Shown: positions 25,601 to 32,700 of the stretch, piece by piece | Layout: the number at the start of each line of letters is the position of its first letter | Numbering within the stretch: the stretch's first letter is position 1 | Assembly: GCA_944472155.2 (NCBI GenBank) | Contig: OX235277.1 | Coordinates: 22,764,804 to 22,828,803, forward strand | Source: Trichobilharzia szidati | Taxonomy: Eukaryota; Platyhelminthes; Trematoda; Strigeidida; Schistosomatidae | Reading direction: 5' to 3' | Length of the DNA stretch: 64,000 bases | The notes under the pieces: generated by a model | Database searches by the model: none | Told to the model about the DNA's origin: nothing | Seen by the model: the letters and a program-made list of their open reading frames with translations, nothing else | Made by a program: the position numbers and the translations under genes

Positions 25601-28025
25601 AAAATGATTATTTTTCAGTGTGATGTCAAGTCATGTAATTATAAATGTACTTGGTACTAGATCAATGTGTATAGTCACAACTAATCAACAAATTCATTTA
25701 CTGCATACGGTCTGCTTTCGTCCTTTCCAGTTTTCTGTCAGAGGTTTCATGTCATCAGTCTGGAAGGTCGTTTTTACAGTGTGTTGTGTGTTAATAACTT
25801 CACTCGTCTCTAAACATCTCCAAACCTTTTTTTATTTTCCAGAGGAATTCAGTATGAAACATATTGTCATATTATAGAAATGAATATTCACTTTTAAACA
25901 CTTATATGAACGATAAGGATAACGTTTTTCTGAGTTCGATAACTTCACCACTAATGATATGATACGACCGGAACTAATAATAGTGTAACGACAGAAGGCA
26001 ACAGATCATTTATTAAGGAAATCAACGCATATTTATATATTTTCATGTACATTACTGTGGATATTTAAGTAAACAAACACAGTCTTCCGATTGGTTGTTT
26101 CTCACGTAAAGTTAATCTTTCATCTCTTTGTGACTGTTTCTTGAATGTCAAATCATCTATATGTTAACTGCATCTGCCTACGCAAAGTCTGCTGTGGTCA
26201 GTTTTGAATCAACCTTTGTTCACATTTTCTCACGACAAATCTTGGGAACGTAAATATTGACGTAAATTACTGTCTACCAATTTGGCTAGTAGACAGCCCT
26301 CACCACAATAGTACTGGGATCACGGTTTGCCAGAGCAAGACAATGAGTAACTCGTCTGAAGAAGGAATACCATCTCGAGCAACAGCCTGACCAACAAAGG
26401 TCAAGCAAACACATCAGAAGAGAGATTGTTCTCAGTCAGTAAGAACAAAAGACCCTCATTAATCATAAATACATTACAAACCAATACATCTACCTCAAAC
26501 AATTAGGTCACTAAATGAATATCACTGATGGTGTCCACTTTTGTAGAGTAAATATTTTATTAATCCGTAAAATAATTCATGAGTTTTTCGATTTGAAGTT
26601 TATTCACTCATGTCAACGGCATTCATTGATACACTTTATCATTTTAGTTGAAAAGTGTAAGTCAGTGTTAAGTTAGTCGACTGAAATTAGTCACCTCGCT
26701 CTTCAGCGTCTCACATTTCAAGATATCATATCCAACAACGTCTTTATCACTCAGTGTATTGCAGGAGTTATCAGAATGTTACGTGTATTAAGTTGAAGAT
26801 AAAATCACCTACATTAATAACTGCGGTTAAAAATATTACATCCACTGAAGTCAGTTACCAGAAAGCATAACATTTTCTCATTTGTATACTCAATGTGATA
26901 CTTTCCGATTTCAACAATTCTGGAGTGGTCGGTTCATGTAGTCATGCTGCATGCATATAACACGCCATTATCGCTAAAGGATATATCGGAGACTGCCACA
27001 ATTTTTATTTCCTGTCAGCTTCATGCAGTTTAAGTATTAACGGAATTCTCCACCCGCTTGTGACTACCAGCATTTGTTGTTGGTACTTCATGTGCTTAAA
27101 TGTCTGCTGACGTTCTTTCAAAATTGTTATGAGCTTCTAGATACTTTTCTGCTGACACTCAGGTAAGACTTCCTGAGCGCTCAGTTGAGGCTTTTACATT
27201 TGTATAAATGTCAGAATAAATTACTTATTAAAATCTCATTTTCTACGTTTCACATTAATTAACAATGTGCTGTGACACTTTAGTAAAGGAGAAACTCCCA
27301 AAAACGAGTGAGTGAAGTATTTGAAGGTGCTTTTTATATGTTTACTATACAATTACGCATGTTGTCACTTGTGGAATGCTATCACAAGCTACCAAACTTT
27401 ATCTTGTGAACTGAGACTTATATGTCGCCATCACAAATTGATAGTCATAGTAAGAACGTCAGCGCTTAGATCTGCAAGGCCTTCTGAAAAGACCACAATT
27501 ATCACTTATATAACGACTCAGTTTTTGCCTAATCAATGTGGCATTCGCCTTTAGCGGCATTTGATTCTCTGCAGTCGATTTCAAGTTGTTTCAGAGTCGC
27601 CTGCATGCTTTCTTCTTCTCTTTACATGATATTCTCAATTTCACCCTCGAACCCTGAAGTTGTCACTTTTCATGGTCTTCCACTCAATGGCCTGGTGAAT
27701 GATGTCACTTGAAGGTATCTTCAGCGATTGTATGATCCACTTTGTTTACTCCTAAATACTTATTGAAGACAACGTAGTATGGACAAAGCCCTTTCCAACT
27801 GCTGCCTTACACGTAATTGCATCATTTAAACAACATAATTAATTTCCAATTAATTATAATAGTCGGTTTTCGAATTTCTAGATACTTCCACAACCGCAGG
27901 TGAGTCTCACTCATGAACATATTCGTTTATTTTTATTGAAGCAAAATAATGTGTGGAAATAATACTGATAGTTGTGTCTTGCGCCTACAGGTAATGCACT
28001 AATAATTGCAAAATCTTCATGTTAA
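1614..28025 (+). CDS. Putative micro-exon gene (MEG), whole-locus model
   Basis: The model is a small secreted protein assembled from a signal-peptide exon and about 20 tiny exons. MEGs are a schistosome gene class whose products are secreted by the oesophageal gland and other host-facing tissues; assignment here is by architecture only. Every accepted internal exon has an AG acceptor, a GT donor, a length divisible by three and an open frame in phase 1, the phase in which exon 1 ends. From the exon at 14724 onward, joining all candidates (16722, 18272, 21512, 22229, 22730, 23615, 24199, 26648, 27284, 27882, 27991) gives no stop at any junction until a final TAA at 28023. Total product would be roughly 130-150 residues. 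Individual exons may be false, and the locus could be two genes. The introns contain many transposon remnants, listed separately. Confidence 0.5.
1975..1983 (+). CDS. Candidate 9-nt micro-exon
   Basis: TTTTACCTC lies between acceptor CACTGTAG and donor GTGAGT. Joined to exon 1 it reads I-L-P with a leftover C. The tract before the acceptor is T-rich. Confidence 0.4.
2446..2472 (+). CDS. Candidate 27-nt micro-exon
   Basis: The acceptor ends ATATTTCAG and the donor is GTGAGT. In phase 1 it reads (x)DWLKEEEE with a leftover A, an acidic stretch directly after the signal peptide. This is among the better candidates, because both splice sites are strong and the length is in frame. Confidence 0.5.
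3882..3961 (+). CDS. Weak candidate terminal exon
   Basis: After acceptor TTTATTCCCAG, phase 1 stays open for 25 codons, containing CNISKKQYSNNC, before TAA at 3959. No AATAAA is visible just downstream. It could be an early alternative end or chance. Confidence 0.2.
4244..4252 (+). CDS. Candidate 9-nt micro-exon
   Basis: TATGTAAAA lies between acceptor CGAATCCAG and donor GTAAGT. In phase 1 it reads (x)-C-K. It resembles the 9-nt candidate at 4885 (AACGTAAAG), so the two may be duplicates. Confidence 0.35.
4438..4559. repeat. Inverted repeat with 23-bp perfect arms
   Basis: Bases 4438-4460 are the exact reverse complement of 4537-4559 (right arm starts TCACTGTGTGATATTTG). The loop is 76 bases. 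The right half resembles 10108-10168 (shared GAAACG(C/T)CATC and CACTGTGTGA), so this is a dispersed element, possibly a MITE-like remnant. Confidence 0.7.
4885..4893 (+). CDS. Candidate 9-nt micro-exon
   Basis: AACGTAAAG lies between acceptor AGTTGCAG and donor GTAAGT. In phase 1 it reads (x)-R-K with a leftover G. The pyrimidine tract before the acceptor is weak. Confidence 0.35.
5528..5557 (+). CDS. Candidate 30-nt micro-exon (uncertain)
   Basis: The acceptor is TTGTCTCAG and the donor GTGAGG. Phase 1 reads (x)GVAAMILRK with a leftover T. If joined directly to the candidate at 6201 it would make TAA, so at most one of these two can be used in that order. Confidence 0.25.
6201..6224 (+). 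CDS. Candidate 24-nt micro-exon
   Basis: The acceptor follows a good pyrimidine tract (CACCTCTTCTCATCTGGAG) and the donor is GTAAGA. Phase 1 reads (x)GKTVFPV with a leftover T. Confidence 0.4.
6935..7185 (+). repeat. Exon-bearing repeat unit, copy 1
   Basis: This stretch is repeated, diverged and with indels, at about 7444-7716. A shorter related piece lies at about 11731-11850. The best-matched part runs from the exon donor at 7059 to the intron sequence around 7175 (shared TTTTCTCAACCAGACAT and GATATCAATATCTCTATCAC). It suggests local duplication of an exon with its flanking intron. Confidence 0.75.
7011..7058 (+). CDS. Candidate 48-nt exon, repeated in the locus
   Basis: The acceptor ends CAATGCCCTAG and the donor is GTGAGT. 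Phase 1 is open through all 48 bases, reading (x)IEMNPHIFICQLEDK. The third repeat copy encodes a recognisably similar peptide (NIHFMCHFEGN) with its own donor, which argues that the reading frame has been under selection. The second copy at 7.5 kb has stops. Confidence 0.45.
7444..7716 (+). repeat. Exon-bearing repeat unit, copy 2 (exon decayed)
   Basis: Homologous to 6935-7185 with indels. The region matching the 48-nt exon contains stop codons and has lost the acceptor, although the GTGAGT donor at 7589 survives. This is a relic exon. Confidence 0.7.
7683..7891 (+). CDS. Weak candidate alternative terminal exon
   Basis: The acceptor ATCTCTATCACACAG is conserved between repeat copies 1 and 2. 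From it, phase 1 is open for 68 codons here before TAA at 7889, but only about 17 codons in copy 1. Both begin NRN followed shortly by STN. Other frames are also open, so coding is not proven. Confidence 0.2.
9150..9975 (+). mobile_element. LINE 3' end, CR1/Jockey-like, degenerate
   Basis: Pieces of the C-terminal end of a non-LTR reverse transcriptase ORF appear across several frames. They start with VSYLGVYF (about 9192) and end in SKASGVLLNQLVNTIV and SDSEHSLHTQLSPF before SSGKTRN. The same tail is present in the copy at 46.4 kb. The 3' UTR is followed by a short TTATTATTAT tail near 9962. It is 5'-truncated and frameshifted, and sits in an intron of the MEG model. Confidence 0.75.
10274..10282 (+). 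CDS. Candidate 9-nt micro-exon
   Basis: GTTGTGTCC lies between acceptor TTAAATCCCAG and donor GTGAGT. Phase 1 reads (x)-C-V with a leftover C. Confidence 0.35.
10695..10899. repeat. Perfect palindrome, 85-bp arms, with hammerhead core
   Basis: Arms 10695-10779 and 10815-10899 are reverse complements, separated by a 35-base loop. Each arm carries the motif of the related sequence at 53.3 kb. It looks like two copies of a Penelope-type terminal repeat joined head to head. Near-identity of the arms implies a recent event or ongoing correction. Confidence 0.85.
10750..10790 (-). ncRNA. Hammerhead ribozyme core, Penelope-element type
   Basis: On the minus strand the order is UCUG, then CUGAAGA, a stem GCUGUG/CACAGC with a short loop, GAAA, then CGUU and CAGA. 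UCUG pairs with CAGA as stem I. Stem III is reduced to the self-complementary ACGU, so activity would need a dimer. Penelope-like elements are known to carry such minimal type I hammerheads. The right arm of the palindrome lacks the CUGAAGA box, so only the left arm holds the full core. Confidence 0.65.
11026..11034 (+). CDS. Candidate 9-nt micro-exon
   Basis: TTGCTTTCA follows a strong pyrimidine tract (TCTGTTTATCATTATTTGCAG) and precedes donor GTAAGC. Phase 1 reads (x)-A-F with a leftover A. Confidence 0.45.
11746..11781 (+). CDS. Candidate 36-nt exon, third copy of the repeated exon
   Basis: The donor GTAAGT and following intron match repeat copies 1 and 2. Phase 1 is open and reads (x)NIHFMCHFEGN, similar to NPHIFICQLEDK of the 7011 exon. 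The acceptor AACAAAG is poor, so this copy may be weakly used or dead. Confidence 0.35.
12372..12404 (+). CDS. Weak candidate 33-nt micro-exon
   Basis: The acceptor is GTGATTCAGAG and the donor GTGAAT (weak). Phase 1 is open, reading (x)SFFSTDYFNP. Confidence 0.2.
13140..13960 (+). mobile_element. SR2-like (RTE clade) LINE fragment, reverse transcriptase region
   Basis: Broken frames match the RTE endonuclease-RT linker and early RT. Recognisable parts are DARKSARQDAIPSKDME, resembling the KSGKAAGPDNIPAE block, then MSIPKKV, then VILDRLKDVLDT and AGSSRNKSV, then IMEHRIERWQ and a FDSV-like segment. Several stops and frameshifts show it is dead. It lies on the same strand as the MEG model, inside an intron. 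Confidence 0.65.
14309..14317 (+). CDS. Candidate 9-nt micro-exon, strong splice sites
   Basis: TTGATGAAG follows AATTCTTTCATCCTTAAG and precedes GTGAGT. Phase 1 reads (x)-D-E with a leftover G. Confidence 0.5.
14724..14744 (+). CDS. Candidate 21-nt micro-exon, strong splice sites
   Basis: The acceptor is CGTTCGCTTTCAG and the donor GTAAGT. Phase 1 reads (x)NLFLLN with a leftover G, which joins in frame to either the terminal exon at 14973 (making D) or the exon at 16722 (making E). Confidence 0.5.
14973..15079 (+). CDS. Probable MEG terminal exon
   Basis: A very strong acceptor (ATTTTTTGTTGTTTTAG) opens a phase 1 frame of 34 codons, reading SSLSQQGYSSTYQYIGSL and ending RFVALQQ before TAA at 15077. 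AATAAA follows 59 bases after the stop. Joined to the exon at 14724 the junction codon is D. Either the gene ends here or this is an alternative end, because in-phase micro-exon candidates continue beyond it. Confidence 0.5.
15138..15143 (+). terminator. Polyadenylation signal AATAAA
   Basis: It lies 59 bases after the TAA of the candidate terminal exon at 14973-15079 and before the SINE block. Confidence 0.5.
15283..15529. repeat. Inverted repeat, two 75-bp near-identical arms
   Basis: Arms 15283-15357 and 15455-15529 are reverse complements with only a few mismatches (shared AGTCCTATCTTCGGTGCAGA). The right arm continues into SINE sequence also found at 20.9-21.1 kb. It looks like opposed SINE-derived segments forming a long hairpin. 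Confidence 0.75.
15560..15745 (+). mobile_element. Sm-alpha-type SINE with hammerhead ribozyme
   Basis: A tRNA-like head (AATAGCTCAGTG as A box region, GGGTTCGAATCTC as B box) is followed by a hammerhead ribozyme, then CAACCATCTAATAC. This layout is that of the schistosome Sm-alpha SINE family. A second, decayed plus-strand copy is at 21070 and a minus-strand piece at 20890. Confidence 0.85.
15664..15708 (+). ncRNA. Complete type I hammerhead ribozyme
   Basis: All parts are present. Stem I is GCCUUG (15664-15669) pairing with CAAGGC (15703-15708). CUGAUGA is at 15670-15676. Stem II is GUGC/GCAC with loop CAACUA. GAAA is at 15691-15694, then a very short stem III ACC/GGU with loop UA. The predicted cut is after GUC at 15702. 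The conserved core has no substitutions, so it may still cleave. Confidence 0.9.
16105..16223 (+). CDS. Candidate second terminal exon, cysteine-containing
   Basis: After acceptor TTAAATGTTTTTAG the phase 1 frame is open for 38 codons. It starts KENEKECLQNNQSSSSPPIK and ends SFVCGQC, with TGA at 16221. ATTAAA follows at 16259. The four cysteines and polar composition suit a small secreted protein tail. It competes with the exons at 14973 and 27991 as the gene's 3' end. Confidence 0.35.
16722..16730 (+). CDS. Candidate 9-nt micro-exon, strong splice sites
   Basis: AAGTCCTAA follows TGCTTTCCATCACTTCAG and precedes GTAAGT. In phase 1 it reads (x)-V-L with a leftover A. Confidence 0.45.
   Translation, partial: KS
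17165..18070 (-). mobile_element. SR2-like (RTE clade) LINE 3' portion, copy 1
   Basis: On the minus strand, frames shifted against each other give FTYLGSIVSTTGGTDEDVK, then LKPIWKS, then LLYGSETWR-like MLYGSETWRVTK, FINNCLRSMLKIRWSE and KWRWIGHSLRR. These are the late RT and C-terminal blocks of RTE elements. The 3' end reads CCACTAGGAACCCAAGGGAA followed by an AAT-type simple tail (17167-17183 on the plus strand). It is 5'-truncated and frameshifted, and antisense to the MEG model. Confidence 0.85.
18272..18280 (+). CDS. Candidate 9-nt micro-exon
   Basis: GAGAAATAA follows AATCCTCCAATTTCTTAG and precedes GTAAGA. In phase 1 it reads (x)-E-I with a leftover A. Confidence 0.4.
   Translation, partial: EK
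18590..18990 (-). mobile_element. SR2-like LINE 3' end, highly decayed copy
   Basis: Nucleotide similarity to copy 1 is visible (CTCCTCAG, then GTCCAATCCATCT, then TTGCTGGTCGTTGG). No frame is intact. It lies just past copy 1 in the same orientation. Confidence 0.55.
19454..19462 (+). CDS. Weak candidate 9-nt micro-exon
   Basis: TGAAACATA lies between GACGTTATAG and donor GTGAGC. Phase 1 is open, but the acceptor lacks a good pyrimidine tract. Confidence 0.2.
20890..21010 (-). mobile_element. Sm-alpha-type SINE piece with decayed hammerhead
   Basis: The reverse complement contains TGCAGATACGTCTTG, then a damaged core with ACGAAAT and CTAGGTTCAAGGC, then CAAACCATCTAATA. It aligns with the hammerhead part of the intact copy at 15.66 kb. 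The CUGAUGA box is altered, so it is unlikely to be active. Confidence 0.65.
21065..21230 (+). mobile_element. Sm-alpha-type SINE, decayed hammerhead
   Basis: The tRNA-like head CCCGAATAGCTCAGTGGTAG is clear. The hammerhead region reads CTGACTGGTGAGTGCCAGC then TAGCACGGGACC, so the GAAA is now GGGA and the core box has an insertion. It is inactive by inspection. With the minus-strand piece at 20890 it forms the same opposed arrangement as at 15.4-15.7 kb. Confidence 0.75.
21512..21517 (+). CDS. Candidate 6-nt micro-exon
   Basis: TTCCAG lies between acceptor ATCTCTATTTTGATAG and donor GTGAGT. Phase 1 reads (x)-P with a leftover G. Both sites are strong for such a small exon. Confidence 0.4.
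22229..22234 (+). CDS. Candidate 6-nt micro-exon
   Basis: GCGAAG lies between acceptor GCTGTTTTATTCAG and donor GTGAAT. Phase 1 reads (x)-E with a leftover G. Confidence 0.35.
22730..22735 (+). CDS. Candidate 6-nt micro-exon
   Basis: TCGGTT lies between acceptor ACGCATCATTTCAG and donor GTAAGT. Phase 1 reads (x)-G with a leftover T. Confidence 0.4.
23615..23623 (+). CDS. Candidate 9-nt micro-exon, strong splice sites
   Basis: CTTTGGGAC lies between acceptor ATCGTTTAATTCAG and donor GTGAGT. Phase 1 reads (x)-L-G with a leftover C. Confidence 0.5.
24199..24207 (+). CDS. Candidate 9-nt micro-exon, strong splice sites
   Basis: TGAGTACAA lies between acceptor GTTGTCTGCATTCTAG and donor GTGAGT. 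Joined to the preceding exon (leftover C) it reads L-S-T. Confidence 0.45.
24790..25450 (+). mobile_element. SR2-like LINE C-terminal fragment, plus strand, decayed
   Basis: Broken frames echo the RTE C-terminus: SLLYGLEIQGT (for LLYGSETW), QWINIVEIW (for the INNCLRxI block) and RQSSGTRMQKDL (for RQALxWNPEGKRKRG). Many stops are present. It lies inside an intron of the MEG model. Confidence 0.55.
26648..26656 (+). CDS. Candidate 9-nt micro-exon, strong splice sites
   Basis: TTGAAAAGT lies between acceptor CACTTTATCATTTTAG and donor GTAAGT. Phase 1 reads (x)-E-K with a leftover T. Confidence 0.5.
27284..27307 (+). CDS. Candidate 24-nt micro-exon
   Basis: The acceptor is TGTGACACTTTAG and the donor GTGAGT. 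Joined to the preceding exon (leftover T) it reads LKEKLPKT with a leftover A. The basic, lysine-rich content contrasts with the acidic exon at 2446. Confidence 0.45.
27545..27830 (-). mobile_element. Possible SR2-like LINE 3' relic
   Basis: Weak nucleotide similarity to the 3' part of copy 1 (CTTCCACTCAATGGCCTGG against CTTCCCTGTCGGGTTCCACT, and a following GATGTCAC). No frame is intact. Its boundaries are uncertain. Confidence 0.35.
27882..27899 (+). CDS. Candidate 18-nt micro-exon, strong splice sites
   Basis: The acceptor is CGGTTTTCGAATTTCTAG and the donor GTGAGT after CAG. Joined to the exon before it, it reads NTSTTA with a leftover G. The threonine-rich content suits O-glycosylated MEG segments, though that role is inferred. 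Confidence 0.5.
27991..28025 (+). CDS. Candidate terminal exon of the long MEG model
   Basis: Acceptor GTCTTGCGCCTACAG opens a phase 1 frame reading (G)NALIIAKSSC and then TAA at 28023. The intron before it would be only 91 bases. No clear AATAAA follows. It completes the stop-free chain of candidates from 14724 onward. Confidence 0.35.
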
Positions 28026-28700
28026 AACGGTGAGAGTTTGAATACGTAGTGAAAGCAGTCAGATATTATAATGAGTCCATCTGTCATAAATAATTAATCT
28101 TCTGCAAATGAAGAGCACGAAGAAAAGTTAACTATTTCTAAGGTATTTAAAAGTTAACACACACACTTCAAGAATGATAAACAGTCAAATTCATTTATAT
28201 AAGTTGACGTATTCGATTGTAATTAAGTATAAGAAAAGTAAATACAAGAAACTCTTAACGTTGACAGAAGCAGATCACAGATGTTGACAGGTATATTCGC
28301 GTGATACATTCTCCCAGTTCTAGTCGTCTAGTGTAGATACTACACATGAATTTTCATCGTTTATATTAGCCATATATATATATATATATATGCAGTACAT
28401 GAATTCGCCTTCCGATTACCAGGCAGAAGAATTTGTTAACTTGATTAACTATGCAGAATGCGACGTCAGTTTCTGTGTCTTGGTTTCACTATTACATCAG
28501 CTGGACGGTATTCAATCTCTAATGATCATTATTATTGATTTATGTCTGTAGATATTGATGAATACTGCTAGATCAACAGATATGAGTATTCATTTCGACC
28601 AATCAGCGTCATTTCGCATGTTTGGTTTACAAAAATATCAGCTGTGTTTGTCTTCTTTTCTCTGTTAGTTTCCGACTCTACTTCCCTGTACGATGATTAT
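28026..28700. other. Unassigned DNA after the first MEG
   Basis: AT-rich with a (TA)n run at 28372-28391. I see no gene. Confidence 0.5.
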
Positions 28701-29790
28701 GTATTATTGTTAGAATTCCCTTTGTTCCGAGTGGGATATATAGGCTTCAGCAACACATATGCACTTTGTTCCATCTTCTGCCATCCTTTTTAGCTGGGTC
28801 CACGACTGATCATAATCTCGCATCACCTCCTTCTCACACCACCTCCTCCATACTACCCTCTCACTGACGACTCACTTGTTGCTACCCATTGGGATTCCAC
28901 TCAAGCGATGACGTAAATTGCACACAGTGTCACTCAACGGCTTCTTCAACCTATACCCACTCAATCTCCGTTTTGTACCACATATTTGTTGAGTGATCGG
29001 AGTTTTGTTGATTTGTTCCCAACCAGAGTTTCTCGTTACTGATTCTTTCTAACTCGCCATTTGATCTTCAGTGGGGAGCTAGCGAAGGAGAAACCTCTTG
29101 ATCAAGGTCTGTAAGCTGTTTAAATTCCTCTTCTTGACACGCGGTGCACGTTTTCTACCCAAATAGAAGAACTGACTGGCTGACTTCACATTTGTGTTGA
29201 AAATCTGAATCATGTTTTCATGCTGGATGTAGATTGATGAAGGCGTATCCTGCCTTTACTATTCTGACTGACTTAGGCATCTTTTCAGCCAGTTGTGGTT
29301 GAAACGGTGCTTTCTGGATAGGTGAGGGAAGTGAACTTTGTCGAATCTCTCCCATCGATGATGACTGGTGCAGGCTGTCGTTGCAGGTGCTGTTGGTGGT
29401 GGTTGCATATCTTCGTCACTTCCATCTTCTCTATGTTCACCTGCAGTCCTGTCTTCGCTGCAGGCTCTTCAGCCAGTTTGATGGTTTTCGCCTATAAGTC
29501 TTAGAGTTTGTGTGGCATTAGACATGGATCGCCTACACATGAAATCCGGATCTCCTACACTCTTCTTGTCGGTCCAGCGTACTCCTGTCTGCTCACTATC
29601 CATGAACAATCTAACGCCGATTCCAGCCCACCTCAATTAGGAATATCATCGGTGATAATAGGCTGGAAGTCTTGTATTTCTCCCACTTTATTCGCTTCGC
29701 TTTGTGGATATTTGTCTCCACGTCGTTTCACATCGTCAATCAATTACTTATATCACCAACAGGGTAATCCTTCATCTCCCATTGGGGACA
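28700..29790 (-). mobile_element. SR2-like (RTE clade) LINE 3' portion, copy 2
   Basis: Collinear at nucleotide level with copy 1 at 17.2-18.1 kb: 3' end near GTTCCGAGTGGGATAT, then the region matching TGTTCACCTGCAGTCCTGTC, continuing past 29500. Frames are broken throughout. Short open frames here on the plus strand are shadows. Confidence 0.75.
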
Positions 29791-29799
29791 GCTAAAAAT

Positions 29800-32700
29800 G
29801 AAGAATGAATGAACGTTGGCTCATGCATATAAATGTACTGCAGACAGTGAGATATTTGTCTGACTACACTTCAGTGAAACTAAAATTCTCTAGTGTGTTT
29901 TAAATTCAATCTACAAACACTTTCTGAATCCATATTAGACACAATTCGATTCAACACTTTATAAACCGTTTTACTTCCTGATAGGACAAGTAAGCGCCAT
30001 CTCAAAACACGTTTGGTTTTCCTACATGTGTGAAATGAAACAATTTAACATCTCGCGTTCCTCGATGTAAACAATTGGGAAATTTGAAATTAGTATGTTT
30101 ATCTTAGTTATTACTACATACAACGAACACGCACATTGTAGTTATTATATATATATATATATATACTATTGTATTATATTACTGTGGTGATAAGTAATTC
30201 TACATAGTTTTGGTTTTTCATATATCACAGTGAATAATATACCCCTTCACATAATCCTACACAACTATTTGTAATATCCGGTATACTGATGAATAGGGAA
30301 GTACATAATATTGAAATTGAATCACAGAGAAATTCGTTCACCTCATGACATAATGAGAAGTCATACTTTGTATGCTTAGGTAGACACCGAAAGGTTTGCT
30401 AACCTTTGATTATATTGGAATTAAATATCCTGGTGTCGAAATTTTAATTAAAATCAAATGGTTCTCTTAAAGTGCTGCTATCTTAACTCCATTCATGGAT
30501 TGGATCCATCCTGCACTAATATCATAAACGGTTTGCTTGTTCATTTCTGAACTTCAAAGCTACATTCAGCTTCATTATAGCGCAAGCCTATGTGTGAAAT
30601 ATATTTCCAAACTAGTACTGTTTATGTTCCACTTCAATTACGAAACGCCTTCACGCTGCTTCCAATGGATTCAGCTAACCAAGGTACTGTGTCAAATACA
30701 CTGGCGTTGATAAATAGAGTGACAAAGAAAGGGCAACCTCTCAACTTCATTTATGTGAATAAAATCGATGAGCATCGGAAGATTCAAGCCGGAGAAATAT
30801 GAAATGGGAAAAGTCAACTCCACAGTTTATTATCCGTAGTGAAAATTTGATGACTGATAGCGAATTAGCAGAGAGTAGAATAGAAAAGCTGGATGTTAGC
30901 GTTATAATATAAGGCATATTAACAGTACCAATGAAGGAAAATAAGGAGAAAGGTTAGACAAACCAAAGAATTTCTCCCTCTATCCACCAATTTCGAAGAA
31001 CGCCATCAGAATGCTCGTAGCCGAATCTAATGATACACTGTCACAGATTAGGAATCATTGAAGGAAATTCTGCTTCTCACCTATTATCCCGAATACATGA
31101 ATATGACTGACACTCAATCGAGTTATTTGTTGCTTGAATTCATTACTCTCAGTAGAATATTTGGCAGTATTAATGTACGCAAATCATTTCCCACTGCAAG
31201 AATTCAACCTGGATTATTAATCTGCTCACTATATGATCTATCAAATTATTAAGTGTCATTATCTTGCTACTCGGAAAGTTACTGGAAGTGACCGAATTCT
31301 AAAAAAGGTGAATATCATGTCAAGGGATCGTCTGTGCTTGAGTTCATGACAGAAATTTAAGGACAAAGAATGAGTAGAAATGTTTCTCCAAACACTGTAT
31401 ATATATACCCTTTCATCGATGTGGGATACTGCCTTGGCGATAACATCACACAGTCGCAGATGAGATAACTGAGAGCGATCTCAGAATACCGTTTGAATCA
31501 CATGGCTGATAAACAGCTAATAAGGCATAAACAATGACCTGTTTGACTACCTTGTTGTAAGTTATTTGTAGACTGCTCAGAGTATCATTTCTAAGCAGTG
31601 TAGTATCTTCATATCAAAATATATTCCACTCAACAACATGTTCCTCATTTTCAGGCATAACCTGACGCAAAAGTCCCTGGTAAGCTGTTTATGAATTGAG
31701 TGATGTTAGCTACAATAGTCACACGTGTTGCAGCATATTACAGAGCAGTCAAGTCTTGTCATATTATTGCCGCACTTCTGAAATGATGTGAATAACTTAG
31801 TGTGTTTAACATCTATCTTGTTATCACTTATCTGCAAGGCCTATTTGTACGGATAAAGAAAGTCATTTTTGAAATATGAGAGTTTCTGTGTACCCCTTGG
31901 TGAAAATTGAATCAATTTGATGTTCTCCCCAGCTTTGATATTTGATCCTCGAAATTCCATCACCACACCAGGTGACATCTTCAGCACCAAAATTATTGAT
32001 GAGTTGGTGGAAGGCCTACTTCAAATGGATTTTCCCCCTCAATAAAATAATAATGTCTCTCTTCTGAGCAGTAGTTATAAAATGTTCAAAAATTCCATGG
32101 GAGTTCAGTGCATTAGATGTTGCTTTCGTACAATGTCTTCAAGTAAAATGTTATCTGACAGTATGTCCTGTGAAACAAGAGTACCTGGGCTGAAACACAA
32201 GCCATTCCATAGTGATAATTGTGCTTTGTTTCCTTAAAGGAATCAGGCCATTCATCGAGTTTCAATAGGAATTTGTGAATCAGGAGCTTGTGAACATTTT
32301 AAATGCACAAAAGAGTAGATAATACCAATAGACGTCATATCTCAAGCGATTATAACAAACCAAACGAGAGAAAATATATACAGCAGAAAGATGGAAGTTA
32401 TGGTGGGCCAAGTTTCAGACGGGCCACCAATTGTTAGGTAACATGTAAACGTTGAGAGTAAATAATCACATTTTGCATAAATAACCATAGAATAGAAACC
32501 ACTGTACATGTCTCATCCCAACTCCTATAACTAAAACCTGTTCATGTACGTAGTACAGGCTGACCCACATGTCCTTGAATGCATATTCAGTAAACAAAGT
32601 TAATCAACACGTCTACTAACCTGCTTCATACATGCACCTCAAGGAATCAGTAGGACACTGAACATTCAACTATATCTGCTAACCAAGAAGGTTCTAGAAA

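Noticed and set aside
27141..27162. Micro-exon after CTTCTAG with donor GTAAGA
   Set aside because: It is 22 nt long, not a multiple of three, so it would break the frame, although it resembles the start of the accepted exon at 27882.
31655..31679. Micro-exon with excellent acceptor CCTCATTTTCAG
   Set aside because: It is 25 nt long and has a stop in phase 1.
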